Assembly: GCF_003255815.1 (NCBI RefSeq)
Contig: NC_037682.1
Location: 49,687,131-49,751,130 of the forward strand
Direction: 5' to 3'
DNA from: Theropithecus gelada
Taxonomy: Eukaryota > Chordata > Mammalia > Primates > Cercopithecidae
DNA length: 64,000 bases
Below the pieces are notes generated by a model that did no database searches, had not been told where the DNA came from, and was given only the letters and a program-made list of their open reading frames with translations. The position numbers were made by a program, and so were the translations under genes. Below are positions 1 to 11,594 of the stretch, piece by piece (the stretch's first letter is position 1; each line of letters opens with the position of its first letter).

Positions 1-454
1 TGGAGAGCTGAAAGGCACTATTTAAAATTTTGGGCAGAAGCATGTAGATCAAAAAGTTATACATATAACTGACTTTGGGAAGCAGGTGTGAAGTTGACAA
101 AGATAGTCCCCAGTGGTTCTTGGCCCTTACTTAGCACTTTGCCAACCTTCACCTTCTGGGTTTCTCGCTGCTGTACCCCAGCCTAGACTGACCTCTTGTG
201 TCTTTGACTAGTCCTCCTTGCTCTCCCTTCATGAAAACTCACCTGTTCCTTAGAATTTTGCTCTTTGCTTGGGCTAATCTGATAAGTGAATCTGTGCAAT
301 TCATAAAGAAATGGGTGTTACTGGTATTAAGCCAAGTTCTCTTGTAGGGTTCTACTCAGAGGTAACCCTTGGGACTTTTAGTCATTCTGACAACCAGAAT
401 AAACTTGGGTAGAGTGAAAGAGTGCCAAACTAACCACCACAAGAGCAGGGTTTT
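1..454. other. unannotated sequence
   Basis: No gene, RNA or clear repeat is seen. A pyrimidine-rich stretch near 120-280 weakly resembles an L2 3' part but is too diverged to call. Confidence 0.4.
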
Positions 455-655
455 GTACCAGCTTAATCACTGCTTTTATGACTATGAGCAAGCCATTGAA
501 ACTCTTCAGATATCAGGTTGCTAATCTGTAATATGGGGTTGGGAATCCTAAATGCATGGAGTTGCTATGAGTAACGGATGACTTGATTATACATGTGAAA
601 GTATCGTAAAAACCCTAAAAGTCTGCATAAATATGAGATACCATTATTATTATAA
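455..655 (+). repeat. MIR SINE
   Basis: The order of MIR core features is visible: a 'tgactatgagcaagc' block (the decayed 'tgtgaccttgggcaag'), then 'taatctgtaatatgggg', then a decayed 'gttgctatgagtaa' block, ending in a short (ATT) run. Divergence is typical of an ancient mammalian tRNA-derived SINE. Confidence 0.7.
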
Positions 656-1184
656 ATAATTACATTTCTGAATTCATGTTAATTGTGACAGTTGATACAA
701 GGCCATTGTGAAAAAGAGAAAGACAATAAAACGATGTTTCACTTTATTGTTTCAAGTGCATCTTTGAAGGGCAACCCTGTTACTTGGTATTTTGGCAGAC
801 TTCGAGCAATACTACCATGGACAAGACAGAGATGGCTTTCTGCAAGACTTTTAGTCAAGGGTAGGATAGATCATAGTATAGTTACATTGGTTCCTGGCTA
901 TTTGAAAAGTTTTACCCAAGTAGTAAATGAAACTAATATTAAAGCACACTCTTTATGTGATACACATTTTTTTCTAAGCCCTATCTTAAAATTACCTAAT
1001 CCTCAAACAATCCTGAGAAGAAGACATGAAAAACCACCACATGAGAAAACTGAGACTTGTACAAGCCAATTTGCATCTTTTCTCCAGTGCCCTTTCCAGC
1101 AGGTTAGGAGTCACTTGTATTAGCTTGGAGGCTGGTCCCTTCAGTGGTGAATCTCATGACACATCTTAGGCTTGTTCAGTTCAT
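656..1184. other. unannotated sequence containing an unsupported open frame
   Basis: A 143-codon ATG-to-stop frame occupies 692-1123 (+), the longest here outside recognisable repeats. The translation shows no domain, signal peptide or membrane segment that I recognise, and the frame lacks upstream promoter features. It most likely reflects chance openness. Confidence 0.4.
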
Positions 1185-1575
1185 GAACATCATGTTCACA
1201 GATGACACCAAGCTCGGAGTAATTGCTGAAATTTAGATGGTAGGATCGGGGTCAAAAATAATATTGGAGGGTTAAAATAATTGATGCAGTGTACAAGATT
1301 CAATGTAACAAATGAATGCAAAATCTTTTATTCAGCTTTGAAAAACCAATTGTCTAATTTTAAGATTGAAATAAGCTTGTTTGTGTAGGTACATGTGTGT
1401 GTTGGGGGATGGGGTCCTATAAATTTTTAATAAGTAAAAAAGTCAAAGGAAATCACTAGTGTGTTGTGATTGCTAAAAAAGCTAAAAGATTATATTTATA
1501 GAAGTATATTGCTCACATCTAAGGAGGTGATGCTTTGTTATCTGTATTGAGTAAGCTCATACTAGCTGTATTAAA
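1185..1575 (+). repeat. L3/CR1 LINE fragment
   Basis: 'cagatgacaccaagctcgga' at about 1199 encodes the DDTKLG motif found in CR1-clade reverse transcriptases. Further on, 'gctaaaaaagcta' followed by 'tagaagtata' and 'aaggaggtgat' (about 1470-1535) matches the conserved 3' part of mammalian L3/CR1 in the right order. The reading frame is destroyed. This is a very old element that predates the placental radiation. Confidence 0.72.
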
Positions 1576-2373
1576 AGCAGATCCAAACCACTGCTAAATA
1601 CTGCTGATAGGCTAGAGACCATTTCGTGTTTGACAGCATCTTTGCTTAAGCAAAAATTACTCCCCTCCCTCTTAGCATCCAAAGACTGAGAATTCCATGA
1701 TGTCTTACCCTTACTAGGGTTAAGCCTAGTATGAGAGGGAGTGTGGGTCCTAAGGTTACAGCAGGCAAACATTGTGGCCACCAGGAGGGGCTAGGAAGAC
1801 AACAGGAGAAGCTGTGTCCAATGGACAAACTTAAGGGCCTGGAAGGTGAATACCAGAGTTAGTATTTGAGTAAACACCAAGCTCAAAAACTAGCAGGCAC
1901 TAAAGAGGTGACAGAAAACAAGTATTTGATGAGAACATCAGGGTAGACCAATTAGATTTCTGCAGAATATGTTTTGCTAACATAACAGTATTTTTCCCCC
2001 TCTCTTCTAGTAGGAGAACTTTCCATCCAGATCCCAAATTCTAGTACTAATCTGTAAATAGTAGATATAAAAGGGGAAGAGTGATTTAGAGCAAGGATTG
2101 AAGAAAGGAGTCCTTGTAAGTGGAATTGGTTTCATATGGCATTCTAATGACACAGGAAAATGTGTTCTCACCCCATTGGCTTGCATACCAGTAAGAGTCT
2201 TGCCTTTGATTAACTGAAGCTAATTTGGGTGCAGGGAGGTTGTGGACAGTGAATAAAGTCATCTCTTCTCTTCCTCCAAGACACACCAGTGTCAACTCAG
2301 GAACAGCAATGCCATCATCTTCTTCCCAACTCACAACTTTCAAATAGCAGTTAAGCTGACTAATTCAAACTCA
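1576..2373. other. unannotated sequence
   Basis: No gene or recognisable repeat is seen. Short minus-strand open frames near 1557-1828 and 2086-2343 have no protein features. Confidence 0.4.
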
Positions 2374-2412
2374 AAAAAAAAAAAAAAGAAAGAAAGAAAG
2401 AAAAAGAAAAAA
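2374..2412 (+). repeat. A-rich / (GAAA)n simple repeat
   Basis: A run of about 14 A is followed by about four GAAA units and more A-rich sequence. It could be the tail of a decayed retrotransposon, but no element body is recognisable upstream. Confidence 0.85.
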
Positions 2413-2738
2413 GCATGTTAAGAGAAGGAAAACTTGCCAGAATCTTTTTAGTCTGCATTTGAATTTTTTTCTTTCAAGTGTTGAATAGAAATACTAACTC
2501 TGAAACTCTTCTTAGAATCTAAACCATTACACAGCATATTCGTGGCTTTGTTATTGCCTACTTACAAGCAACTTGGAGTCAAAAGTTCCAACAAGTGACT
2601 CTTGTTTTACTTTTGATTTTCCAGCTGTTGGAAGGATCGGGATCAATAGTTGGATGCCTACTTAGAAGACAAGGTTATAATTACCCTGGTTTTCTACTTC
2701 ACAATCACCCATGGCTCATTTTAAAGACTAGGAGACCA

Positions 2739-2966
2739 TTCTGTAGGTTGCCTGTTCAGTCTAATGATAGTTTATTTTGCTGTGCAGAAGCTCTTTAGTT
2801 TAATCAGATCCCATTTGTCCATTTTAGCTTTTGTTGCCATTGCTTTTGGTGTTTTAGTCATGAAGTCTTGGCCCATGCCTATGTCCTGAATGGTATTATT
2901 GCCTAGGTTTTCTTCTAGGGTTTTTAAGGTTTCAGGTCTTATGTTTAAGTCTTTAATCCAACTTGA
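2739..2966 (-). pseudogene. L1 ORF2 internal fragment (inverted segment)
   Basis: Read on the minus strand, this matches the ORF2 stretch seen at about 44023-44250 in the other L1 of this window. It carries substitutions and is cut off from the rest of ORF2 by the inversion, so it cannot encode a functional product. Confidence 0.88.
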
Positions 2967-3443
2967 GTGGTGATAATTAAAATGTCAGGAAACAACAGAT
3001 ACTGGAGAGGCTGTGGAGAAATAGGAACACTTTTACACTGTTGGTGAGAGTATGAATTAGCTTAACCATTGTGGAAGACAGTGTGGTGATTCCTCAAGGA
3101 TCTAGAACTAGAAATACCATTTGACCCAGCAATCCCATTATTGGGTATATACCCAAAGGATTATAAATCATGCTACTATAAAGACACATGCACACATACA
3201 TTTATTGCAGCACTGTTCACAATAGCAAAGACTTGGAACCAACCCAAATGCCCATCAATAATAGACTGGATAAAGAAAATGTGGCACATACACACCATGG
3301 AATACTATGCAGCCATTAAAAAGGATGAGTTCATGTCCTTTGCAGAAACATGGATAAAGCTGGAAACCATCATTCTCAGCAAACTAACACAAGAACAGAA
3401 AATCAAACATTGCATGTTCTCACTCATAAGTGGGAGATAAACA
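2967..3443 (+). pseudogene. L1 ORF2 C-terminal fragment
   Basis: The sense part of the same L1. The frame is open from at least 3141 to the natural ORF2 stop after 3440 and includes the conserved LGIYPKDYK-like and MWHIHTMEYYAAIKKDE stretches near the ORF2 C-terminus. Endonuclease and reverse transcriptase domains are absent. The CX3C half of the Cys motif upstream reads through at about 3010-3060 but is degraded. Confidence 0.9.
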
Positions 3444-3734
3444 ATGAGAACACATGGACACAGGGAGGGAAACATCACACACTGGGGCCTGTCGGGGGGT
3501 TGGGGACAGGAGGAGGGATAGTATTAGGAGAAATACCTAATGTAGATGACAGGTTGATGGGTGCAGCAACCCACCACGGCACATGTATGTAACAAACCTG
3601 TGTGCTCTGCACATGTACCCTAGAACTTAAAGTATAATAAATAATAATAATAACAAAAGACTAGGAGACCACCTTATGGCCTATTATGATGTCTGAGATA
3701 CACGTAGGCAGAGAATCAGAGATTCTTAGAATTA

Positions 3735-3830
3735 CTGATTCAGAGTAACTTGTAGCTTCAGTATTATAAAGTTCTGGAATCTCAGATCGGGAAGAGGCAT
3801 TAAAGGTCATCCAGTATCCAGCCCCAGCTG
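3735..3830 (-). repeat. MIR3-like SINE fragment
   Basis: 'gttctggaatctcagat...ggcattaaaggtcatccag' is a diverged copy of a recurrent mammalian block that appears in the opposite orientation at about 27500-27590. I assign it to MIR3 by recollection only. Confidence 0.5.
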
Positions 3831-3839
3831 CTGGCATAA

Positions 3840-5200
3840 AAAAAAAAAGATTATAGCAGAAAAGAGAGGGACAAGGAGTCTAGCCAAATTGCAGTAGCTC
3901 CATCAAGAGGGGTTTAATCCATTTCACTTAAATTTAATTTACAACTGCTTTGGACTGGTAACATTGTTGGTAACAAAAGCCTAAAATATGACTTAGTCTT
4001 TGATTCCAAATATCAAATTTCTTCATCCCACAGAGTAGTGGGTTTATTTTTTGTTGTCATTGAGCTTCGTTTTAATGGCTAAGTCAAAACATAGCAAATT
4101 TTCTTTCTTTTTTTTTTTTTAACATCAGCTAAGACTTCAAAACACTTACTATAGATTTTAATAGTGAAAAAGAAACCTTCAGCAAGGTAGAGTACTTAGC
4201 AAGGGCATTGGAAACAACATGCCATATAAAAGAGCATGTCTGGTTTGGCCAAAATCCTGCCTTTGTCTCCAGAGCTATTTTGCTGTAAATTTAGAACAGA
4301 AATACCCTTTCTGGAATAAAAATGTAGCTTTGTTGGCTACAAGTGCATGTTTGCTGCCTCACAATTTTAGAATTAGACGATGGACTTATTTAGTAGACAT
4401 CGCAGGGTAAAAAGCAAAAGCCCATAATTTAAAACATTCCACTCTACCACAGTCCAAGAAAAACACGGACCGGTGAACAAAACCAGCAGTATTGTAATAA
4501 GAAAACAACTAGGTGCATTTTTTCCAAAACCTAAAAACCAGGAATCTAAATGTATGAGTTACTGGCTAAAAATTCCATTTTCATGTCTCAGTTTTGAGCT
4601 GGAAAAACAACCTAGACCTGATAAACATCATTTTAAAAAATACACACGTTCTCCCACAGCCCGAGGTGTGGACAGCAGACCAGCATCCATCTTTATATAC
4701 TCAAGGGCACTTTCCATTGCCTGGAGGAATCCTGTGCTAAAAGGATTTTACTTTGCAAAGATTCATAGACTTCCCACTCAGGCCTGTGGTGATTTCTGAG
4801 GCTCCCTCCCCACAAGTTATTTGGCAATGCTGTTAAGGTGTCTTATTTTTCCCCTAAACACTCTGAATATCTGTTCGAAGTCAGCAGAATTTTCCAGGGC
4901 AAATGATGTGGTAACTCTTGGAAATGCAGGTAGGCTCACTCAGGCCAAGAGGCAGGAAGGATTGGCTCTTCTTCAGGAAGAGGGCTGAGGCTGATGTACA
5001 GGCCCCTGTTCTAAGAAAATTATAAAGTGTGAGTCAATCAACCAGTAGCACTCACAGTGTAAGTATTTGAGTGTGTAGGCCTGCACCTGTGTGTGTACGT
5101 GTGTGTGTGAGAGATAGATACCAGGAATAAATTCCTGAAGGTGGCTGAAAGTGACTTGGAAACTACTGACAACAAACACAAAAGTCTGCTGGCATGAAGC
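3840..5200. other. unannotated mostly unique sequence
   Basis: No gene is supported. A T-run lies at about 4108-4121 and a short imperfect GT tract at 5084-5110. The 108-codon open frame at 4473-4799 (+) has no recognisable protein features. Confidence 0.4.
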
Positions 5201-6985
5201 AGTCTACCTGAGAGCTAAAACTTTGGTTACATAACCGGTCTCAGAGTTTTAGATGTGGCTACACTCAGCGAAGGCCGGGGAGCTGTGGTTCTATTATAAC
5301 ATAAGATCTGCTAAAGAAAAATGTCAAGGAAGAGAAACTTTTGTGAGGAAGGAGGAAGAAGACAAGAACTTTCTGAAGAGACATTTTCAAAGGAAGTAGA
5401 GCTTTTGCTCATCATTTTACTCATGTGGTTGTCCACTTACCTGTGGGTACCCAGCTCAGGTAGCATTATGCAGGCAACAGGTGTGACTTCTGAGCAAGCA
5501 TGTCTACTGTTTGAGTACATGAATTCACATAGCCCCCAAAAGAGTCGGCATGGCTAGTTTGAGCGCATTGATGTAAACATTGGGATATCATGTAATAATA
5601 ATTGATATTATCTTCCCTCCCCCTGGAAAGAAAACTTGCTTATCAAAAGTTTTGACATAAGAAGGGAAGAAAGGGATTTAGATGTGTGGGAATAATAAAA
5701 GTGAAAGAACGCGTGAAGCCACATATTGTTGGGCTCCATTTAAACACAGGATGTCTCATCTCATTCTTGCTTCACTCAGGGAGTGAGTTAGGGTTACTTC
5801 TCTTTTCTGGAAATTTGTTTCATTTTATATTCTGTGGAAAGCAAAAATGAACAGTCTTAATCACTTGCCAGTTAAATAAGAGAGGGTTTACTACCTTTAA
5901 CCAGTTGTTATGGTGAGAATGCTGTCCATGTCAGTGGTGGCTAAACTCTCAGGTAGCCGGTTGGCTTTTCTGGCCTCCAGAGAATTCCTTTTCTGTCTCC
6001 ACTGCCTACATGTCTGAAGACTGGCTCTCTGGAATGCAGCCAGCAGAGAACCACAGACTGAGGCGCTGCCTCTAAGATGCACACCAAGTCCTATGCCTCC
6101 TGCTTCCTCCTCTGGCAACCTCTACCATTTTCTTCATGACTCAGCCATGGTTTCTTCAGAATTGCATGTGGCGTGCAGAATGACTTTTGTTCCTTCGCTA
6201 CCCACTGTCTGTTTCTGGTGGGGACTAAACTCACTGCTTTGACTGTCTACATGGGAGAAAAGGGAAGCAAAGCCATCATTAGCTGGAATTTAGGCAGCTG
6301 ATACTGTTTTGGCCTACATACTGGTGGTCCTCAGCAAGATATTTGTGAGATGTAGTGGCATGGAAGTGGTATGTTGCATCAAGAGGTCATCCTTATATCT
6401 TTTGTTGGAAGACCAACCACATATATGTCTCTAAGGACCAACATACGGGGGTATAATGTGGGAGGCATACCTTCCTGGATATTAAAAAAGATGTATATAA
6501 AAAGTTGAATATGTGTTTGTCTATCCTAAGGACATGAAACTGACATGTTAGACTTCTGCATAGAGCACCTTAATAGTCTTCTACAAAATTGCAAAACGCT
6601 TGGCCACTTACACAAAGATTTTTTTAAACCTGGAGATGAGAAAAGGGGCATGCACTCAGGCAATACATTAAAAAATGATCATATCTGGCTGACAAGCCAC
6701 GTTTCACTCAGTGACAGAGCATCATCCTACCTCCAGACCTGTCTTCTGTGACAGGAGCCATTTACCACTCATCTAGGCCCTAAGACGAGATACCTAACAT
6801 TCCTCAAATCGTGTTCTCCTAAAAAAAGTGGGGATCCCTCTCCTACCTGCGAAAGTGTTCCTGTTTACTGTATGAGGACCCAGCTCTTTGAAAGATAACT
6901 GATAACCAGTGGGCCTTCCCACTGCCTGATTTTTCAGACTTCAGTATAACAACTTCTATCACATTTTTACCAGAGAGCTACTCAA
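5201..6985. other. unannotated unique sequence
   Basis: No repeat or gene is recognised on either strand. All open frames are shorter than 80 codons. Confidence 0.4.
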
Positions 6986-6989
6986 ACAG

Positions 6990-7080
6990 TAGTGAGGCAG
7001 AACAGTTCTTTACTTGAGGCAAGTCACCTCTTTCTGAACCTGAGTGAATTGGACTAAGAGCTATTAAACTCTTACATTCT
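6990..7080 (+). repeat. MIR/MIR3 fragment
   Basis: 'cttgaggcaagtcacctctttctgaacctgagt' is the decayed 'cttgggcaagtcacttaacctctctgagcctcag' core, followed by a 'ttggactaagagctattaaa' block like that of MIR3. Confidence 0.55.
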
Positions 7081-7194
7081 AGGGAGCTCAGAACCTATTC
7101 TGCAAAGATTATTTATCGAAATGCCTTAATAAACTGACATTATTTTTGCATTTCACTTGTATACCTTTACTACTAAGAAGCAAACTGTAGGGCT

Positions 7195-7775
7195 GTCTCA
7201 GTAAAAAGCATTTTACATGCACAATTCCATTTTATTCTTCTATGAAGAGAAGTTATTAATTATCCCTATGTAGCATATTAGGGAACTGAAATGGTTTTGA
7301 TGTTTGTCCCCTCCAAATCTCATGTTGGAGTGTGATTCCCAGTGTTAGAGGTGGGGCCTGGTGGGAGGTGTTTGGGTTATGGGGGTGGATCTCTCATGAA
7401 TAATCTGGTACTGTCCTCGCAATAAATCAGTGAATTCTCTCCTTGAGTTCATGTGAGATCTGGTTGCCTAGAAGAGCCTGGCGCCTCCTCCCTCTCTCTT
7501 TTGCTCCCTCTGTCTTCCCATGTGACACACTGGCTCCCTGTCGACTTCCATCATGACTGCAAGCTTCCTGAGGCCTCACCAGAAGCAGATGCTGGCACCA
7601 TGCTTCCTGTACAACCTGCAGAACCAGAAGCCAAAATAAAGCCTCTTTTCTTAATAAATTACCCAGTCTTAGGTATTTTTTAATAACAATAACAATGGAA
7701 AAACTGCCTAACACAGGAAGCGAGACTCAAAGCAATGAAGTGATTTGTTGTAATTTACAAAGTATCTAAACGTAT
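7195..7775 (-). repeat. MIR SINE, split by an LTR
   Basis: Two minus-oriented MIR pieces (7195-7286 and 7716-7775) become contiguous when the LTR between them is removed. 'ttattaattatccctatgtagcatattagggaac' leads into 'gagactcaaagcaatgaagtgatttg'. Confidence 0.65.
7287..7715 (+). mobile_element. MST-type MaLR solo LTR (ERVL-MaLR)
   Basis: A full-length LTR starting TG and ending CA. It carries the typical 'ccaaatctcatgttg', 'ggtggggcctggtgggaggtg', 'cagaagcagatgctgg' and 'ccaaaataaagcctctttt' (polyadenylation) blocks in order. Five-bp flanks 'ggaac' (7282-7286) and 'ggaag' (7716-7720) are a near-perfect target duplication. No internal sequence remains, so it is a solo LTR formed by LTR-LTR recombination. 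Confidence 0.88.
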
Positions 7776-7904
7776 GTACTTAGTATCTAACTATTAATAG
7801 GTGTACATGTTCTACCTTATCACATAAAAATGGTTGAAAAGATGGCAAATAGACTGTTAATTATGACTATGTGACCACCATACTGTGATTATTACTGTAT
7901 TTGT

Positions 7905-8050
7905 ATACCATCTTTTAGACTGTAAACTTCATGAGAACAGGATCAAGCTTGGCTTATCACTATGTCCTCAATGTCCAATACAAAGCATAATGCAAAATAG
8001 GCATATAAATGTATGTTAAATTGATCAATGAATAAATACTTTGTCCAACA
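7905..8050 (+). repeat. L2 LINE 3' end
   Basis: 'gactgtaaacttcatgagaacagg' then 'ccaatacaaagcataatgc' and a terminal 'atcaatgaataaa' follow the order of the L2 3' terminus. Confidence 0.7.
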
Positions 8051-8880
8051 TATAAATAAATTAATTATATATTTATAATCTTGTTAATAGTTATGCTAGT
8101 TCATATTTCTAGAGCGCTTTAACTTTCCAAAGACCTTTCTTTTTCAGTAAAGTTTGCCTGAGGAGGACAAAGTGAAAGTTAAGGACCCGGTTACTGGGAA
8201 TACACATCAATTTCCCAACCCTGAAATAAGACCATTAATTGTGAAGGAGACAAGCCTCACAAAACTGCCCCTGCAGACTATCTTTCTGGACCATATGTTC
8301 CAGGTTCTCTGCAACAGACCTGGTTGCTATATCTATTCCATTGTCCCCATAAGGATATTCTTCCTTGTCAACCATGTGTCCTGATTTCTCATTTAGAAAA
8401 TATGGTCACCATATGCATGTTATAAAACTTGAGTCCCTAGACTAACTTCACCCTTCCATGCAGGTATTGCCAAATCTCATATCCTGCTAGATTTTCTACA
8501 TGTGCTTCAAACAAGTGTTGATTGCAGCCCTTGCATTGATCATGAACAGATACACTAACAAGTCTATTTAAATTATTAACGTGGTTTTCCGTAGAAAGAT
8601 GATTTCAATGACTTATTAGAAAAAATGCATTTTTCAAAGCACATTTGAATTATTTATCTAACACAATCAGCTTATTTTTATTCAATTTGAGCATTTTCTG
8701 ATTCTCCTAAAATAAAAGGTTTGTGATGACTCTAATAGGGATCAATGAAATTAATAAAATCTGATTTGACACTATGTTGGATTTGTTATTTTACACAATT
8801 TCCCAAATAAGATGAACAAAGTCAAACTGATGTAGTTGATAAACTTGATTTTCTGATTCCATGGATATCCTGGATAAATT
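8051..8880. other. unannotated sequence
   Basis: A weak MIR3-like block ('agagcgctttaactttccaaag') lies at about 8090-8150. The rest, including a 76-codon open frame at 8154-8384 (+), has no recognised features. Confidence 0.35.
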
Positions 8881-8884
8881 TTAG

Positions 8885-9030
8885 AGACAGAGTATGGTAT
8901 CAGAACAGACGTTATTTCTTGATTAGACTCTGGTAGCAATTTATTCTGTGACTCTGAGAAAACTACTTCCACTCTCTGGGCCTTAGTTTTCTCCTTTGTA
9001 AATTAGGTGACTTAGTCTAGGTTGAGTGAC
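8885..9030 (+). repeat. MIR SINE fragment
   Basis: 'ttctgtgactctgagaaaactac' followed by 'ccttagttttctcctttgtaaatta' is the diverged MIR core in the sense direction. Confidence 0.7.
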
Positions 9031-9580
9031 TTGTCTAGGTCAGTGGTGCTTTCTCTGTTTCCTATGGAGTCTGGGAGTCCTTTGGAGGCCTAAGGATCTC
9101 CCCTGGCAAACTTTCTCCCTACCCTTACTTTAGTAGATAAGCATTTATCTGTTACTTATACACATCAGGCCACTTTGTAAAATATTGTCTGGAGAAAACA
9201 GGCTCTAGAACTACAGTAGTTTTATGGAATTTTGGGGGCAGTTTGGATCTAGATTTACACTTTATTTCTTCACTAAAATATTTCTGTGAGGCATATAGAG
9301 TTTACCTGAGCAGAGAAGAGGCCTAGGCATGTATATCAGGGGTGAATAGAACCAGAAAATTTTCAGTATAATCTGCTGGAGAGAAGGAGGCCATAGTTAG
9401 GAATATTGTCAGCCTGGGGCAGAGAAATGAGGTAATCATCAGCAAACTATTAGACTTTCAAGGGAAGAATCAGTATGGTCAAGGTAAGATTTCTTTTTTT
9501 TTTTTTTTTTTTTTTGTTCTAAGCATCGGTAGGAGGAAAGAAGTGTTGAGTCATTAATTACTGTACTAAAATGGACTTTA
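9031..9580. other. unannotated sequence with poly(T)
   Basis: Only a run of more than 20 T at about 9492-9515 stands out. No Alu or L1 body is attached to it. Confidence 0.45.
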
Positions 9581-10178
9581 GGCCAGGCACAGTGGCTCAT
9601 GCCTGTAATTTCAACATTTTGAGAGGTTAAGGCAGGAGGATCGCTTGAGGCCAGAAGTTCGAGACTAGCCTGGGCAATGTAGCAAGACCCTGTCTCTATA
9701 AAAATAAAAAGTTATGTAATCCCAGCACTTTGGGAGGCCGAGATGGGCGGATCACGAGGTCAGGAGATCGAGACCATCCTGGCGAACACAGTGAAACCCC
9801 GTCTCTACTAAGAAATACAAAAAATAGCCGGGCGAGATGGCGGGCGCCTGTAGTCCCAGCTACTCGGGAGGCTGAGGCCGGAGAATGGCGTGAACCCGGG
9901 AGGCGGAGCTTGCAGTGAGCTGAGATCCGGCCACTGCACTCCAGCCTGGGCTACAGAGCGAGACTCCGTCTCAAAAAAAAATAAATAAATAAATAAAAAT
10001 AAATAAATAAAAATAAAAAGTTAGCCAGGCATGGTGACATGCATCTGTAGTTCCAGCCCCGCTGATGCAGGAGGATAACTTTAGCCCAGGAGTTTGAGCT
10101 CTGATTGCACCATTGCACTCCAGCCTGAGTGACAAAGTGAGATCTTGTCTTTGAAAAAAGGAAAAAAGAAAAAAAAAC
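9581..10178 (+). mobile_element. AluJ, interrupted in its A-rich linker
   Basis: The left arm is 9581-9714 (starts 'ggccaggcacagtggctcatg'); the right arm is 10024-10178 ('gccaggcatggtgacatgc' onward, ending in an A-rich tail). Divergence and the 'gaggccagaagttcgagactag' form suit AluJ. A younger AluY sits exactly between the arms. Confidence 0.9.
9715..10008 (+). mobile_element. young AluY, cercopithecid-type, nested in AluJ
   Basis: A nearly undiverged AluY lacking the first ~23 bp, with an (AAAT)-rich tail. A 15-17 bp A-rich target duplication ending 'aaaaataaaaagtta' is at 9700-9714 and 10009-10023. The 3' part reads 'gagatccggccactgcactc', where human AluY has 'gagatcgcgccactgcactc'; I associate this change with Old World monkey AluY subfamilies. 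It is the best clue to the host lineage. Confidence 0.9.
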
Positions 10179-11594
10179 TTAAAAATTCATCAAATACAAA
10201 TACAGTTATATATTGAGAGCTGGTCCCCTAGAACATGAGCCAAACTTTGATAAGGATATGTGTATACAGGGATAGAATGGAGCTAAGTGGGAAAGTTCCG
10301 GAAAAGTGGAGGGAAAGGAGAGCACTCCATCACTGGGATGATCAGTTCTTGACTTCTTAAATAGTAGGCAGTGGTGTGTTCCCTAAAGAAATTGTGACCA
10401 AGACTGGTAGAATATTTGTTAGGTTTATCCTTGTACCTAAAGGAGTCTAATATTTGCCTTGTTCTATTCAGCCCATTAGTTGGTGTGCCTGGAGGTTATC
10501 TGTGGTCCCATGTACTCTCTGAAATGCTGATTTCCCAGTGTTCCTGATACATGAATCCATGCAAACCAGATTTCTCATTGTTATACTGGCCACCTGAATA
10601 GATTTCCTTTCACAAAAACTCCAGCCTAATTCAAACTTGGGCTCACCACTTGTATGTGTGAAAAGGGCCTTTGGCTTTCCCTTTAGACCCTTAGAACAGG
10701 GTCAGTCCTTTTCTTGTCTTTTCCTTTTTTTTTTTCCATCTCATAGTCTGAAATGCTGAGGTCCTAGCATGCCTTGGGATAAGTCTGTCCAAGTCATAAC
10801 CATGAACAGCTCGTACTGAGATGCTCAGAAAGCAGCACAGTTTTGGCTGGGCTCTTAAAGCTGTGCCCATTCTAGAATTCTTTAAGTCTAGAGAAGGGCT
10901 CTTTCACGAGGCAGAACTAGTCACGTGGAGTGTCACTGAGAATGGAGCTCACTTGCAGCCTTGACTGGTTGTTCAGGACATCAGTTTAGTGGTTCCAGCA
11001 ACCTGTGAGCTGCTCTGCCTCCTGAAGGCCTCTGTGGCCAGGAGGGAATCTGACTTTCCCTCATTTATTTTCTTTTTAGTTCTTGGCACCACACATTGTG
11101 AATCCATGGCACCCTCTCTCTCTCTATTAGTATCTCGCCAGTCTTGCTCCTGTTGTGGCCCTTTTCCAGGAACTTTTGATCTTTCTCCAAGGATGAGAAT
11201 GCATTTCTAGGAATGGAGGGCTATTGCAGAGGAGGATAATTGACTTCAAAATTTCCCTGTGTCCCCTGGATAAATGTTCGTCAGAATTTTAGCACCTTGG
11301 GTTTAATGCCACCTCACCTTCCTTTCTGTCCTCTACGACCCTGCTCCCTTGAAATGGGGTTTCACTCACAGAGCCCATAACGAGTTAGTTGATTTCTCCA
11401 GAAGGTGCCATAACAAATCTGCTTCCCCTAGGAGAGGTGGTGTGACCACCTCATTATGTGTTCTGACCTTCAGTGGCATACACCATCTCCAGCCCCACTC
11501 CCCAGTCCTGACCTTCTTTTGTTCCCTCCATCCTTGTGGTTCTGACAAGAGCTGAGTGGGAGAATGTCCATACATGCAGTTTCTCTGCACAGAA
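10179..11594. other. unannotated unique sequence
   Basis: Mostly unique sequence with a short T-run near 10726. No coding or repeat signal is recognised. Confidence 0.4.

Larger units (their letters stand above)
2723..3671 (+). mobile_element. L1 (L1PA-type) 3' fragment with 5' inversion (twin priming)
   Basis: A 5'-truncated L1 whose two parts lie in opposite orientation. 2739-2966 is antisense ORF2 sequence; 2967-3655 is sense ORF2 end, 3'UTR and an A/ATA-rich tail. A 16-bp target-site duplication 'aaagactaggagacca' is perfect at 2723-2738 and 3656-3671. Compared with the colinear L1 copy at 43069-44571, about 250 bp of ORF2 is missing between the two parts. This is the classic product of twin-primed reverse transcription. 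The 3'UTR G-rich tract lies near 3484-3515. Confidence 0.95.

Noticed and set aside
692..1123. 143-codon open frame (+)
   Set aside because: No domain, signal or splice context. It lies between a MIR and an L3 remnant in decayed sequence. Length alone is within chance for a 64-kb AT-rich window.
9730..9918. open frame with Alu-derived peptide
   Set aside because: It is AluY read in a frame open in many Alus, not a gene.
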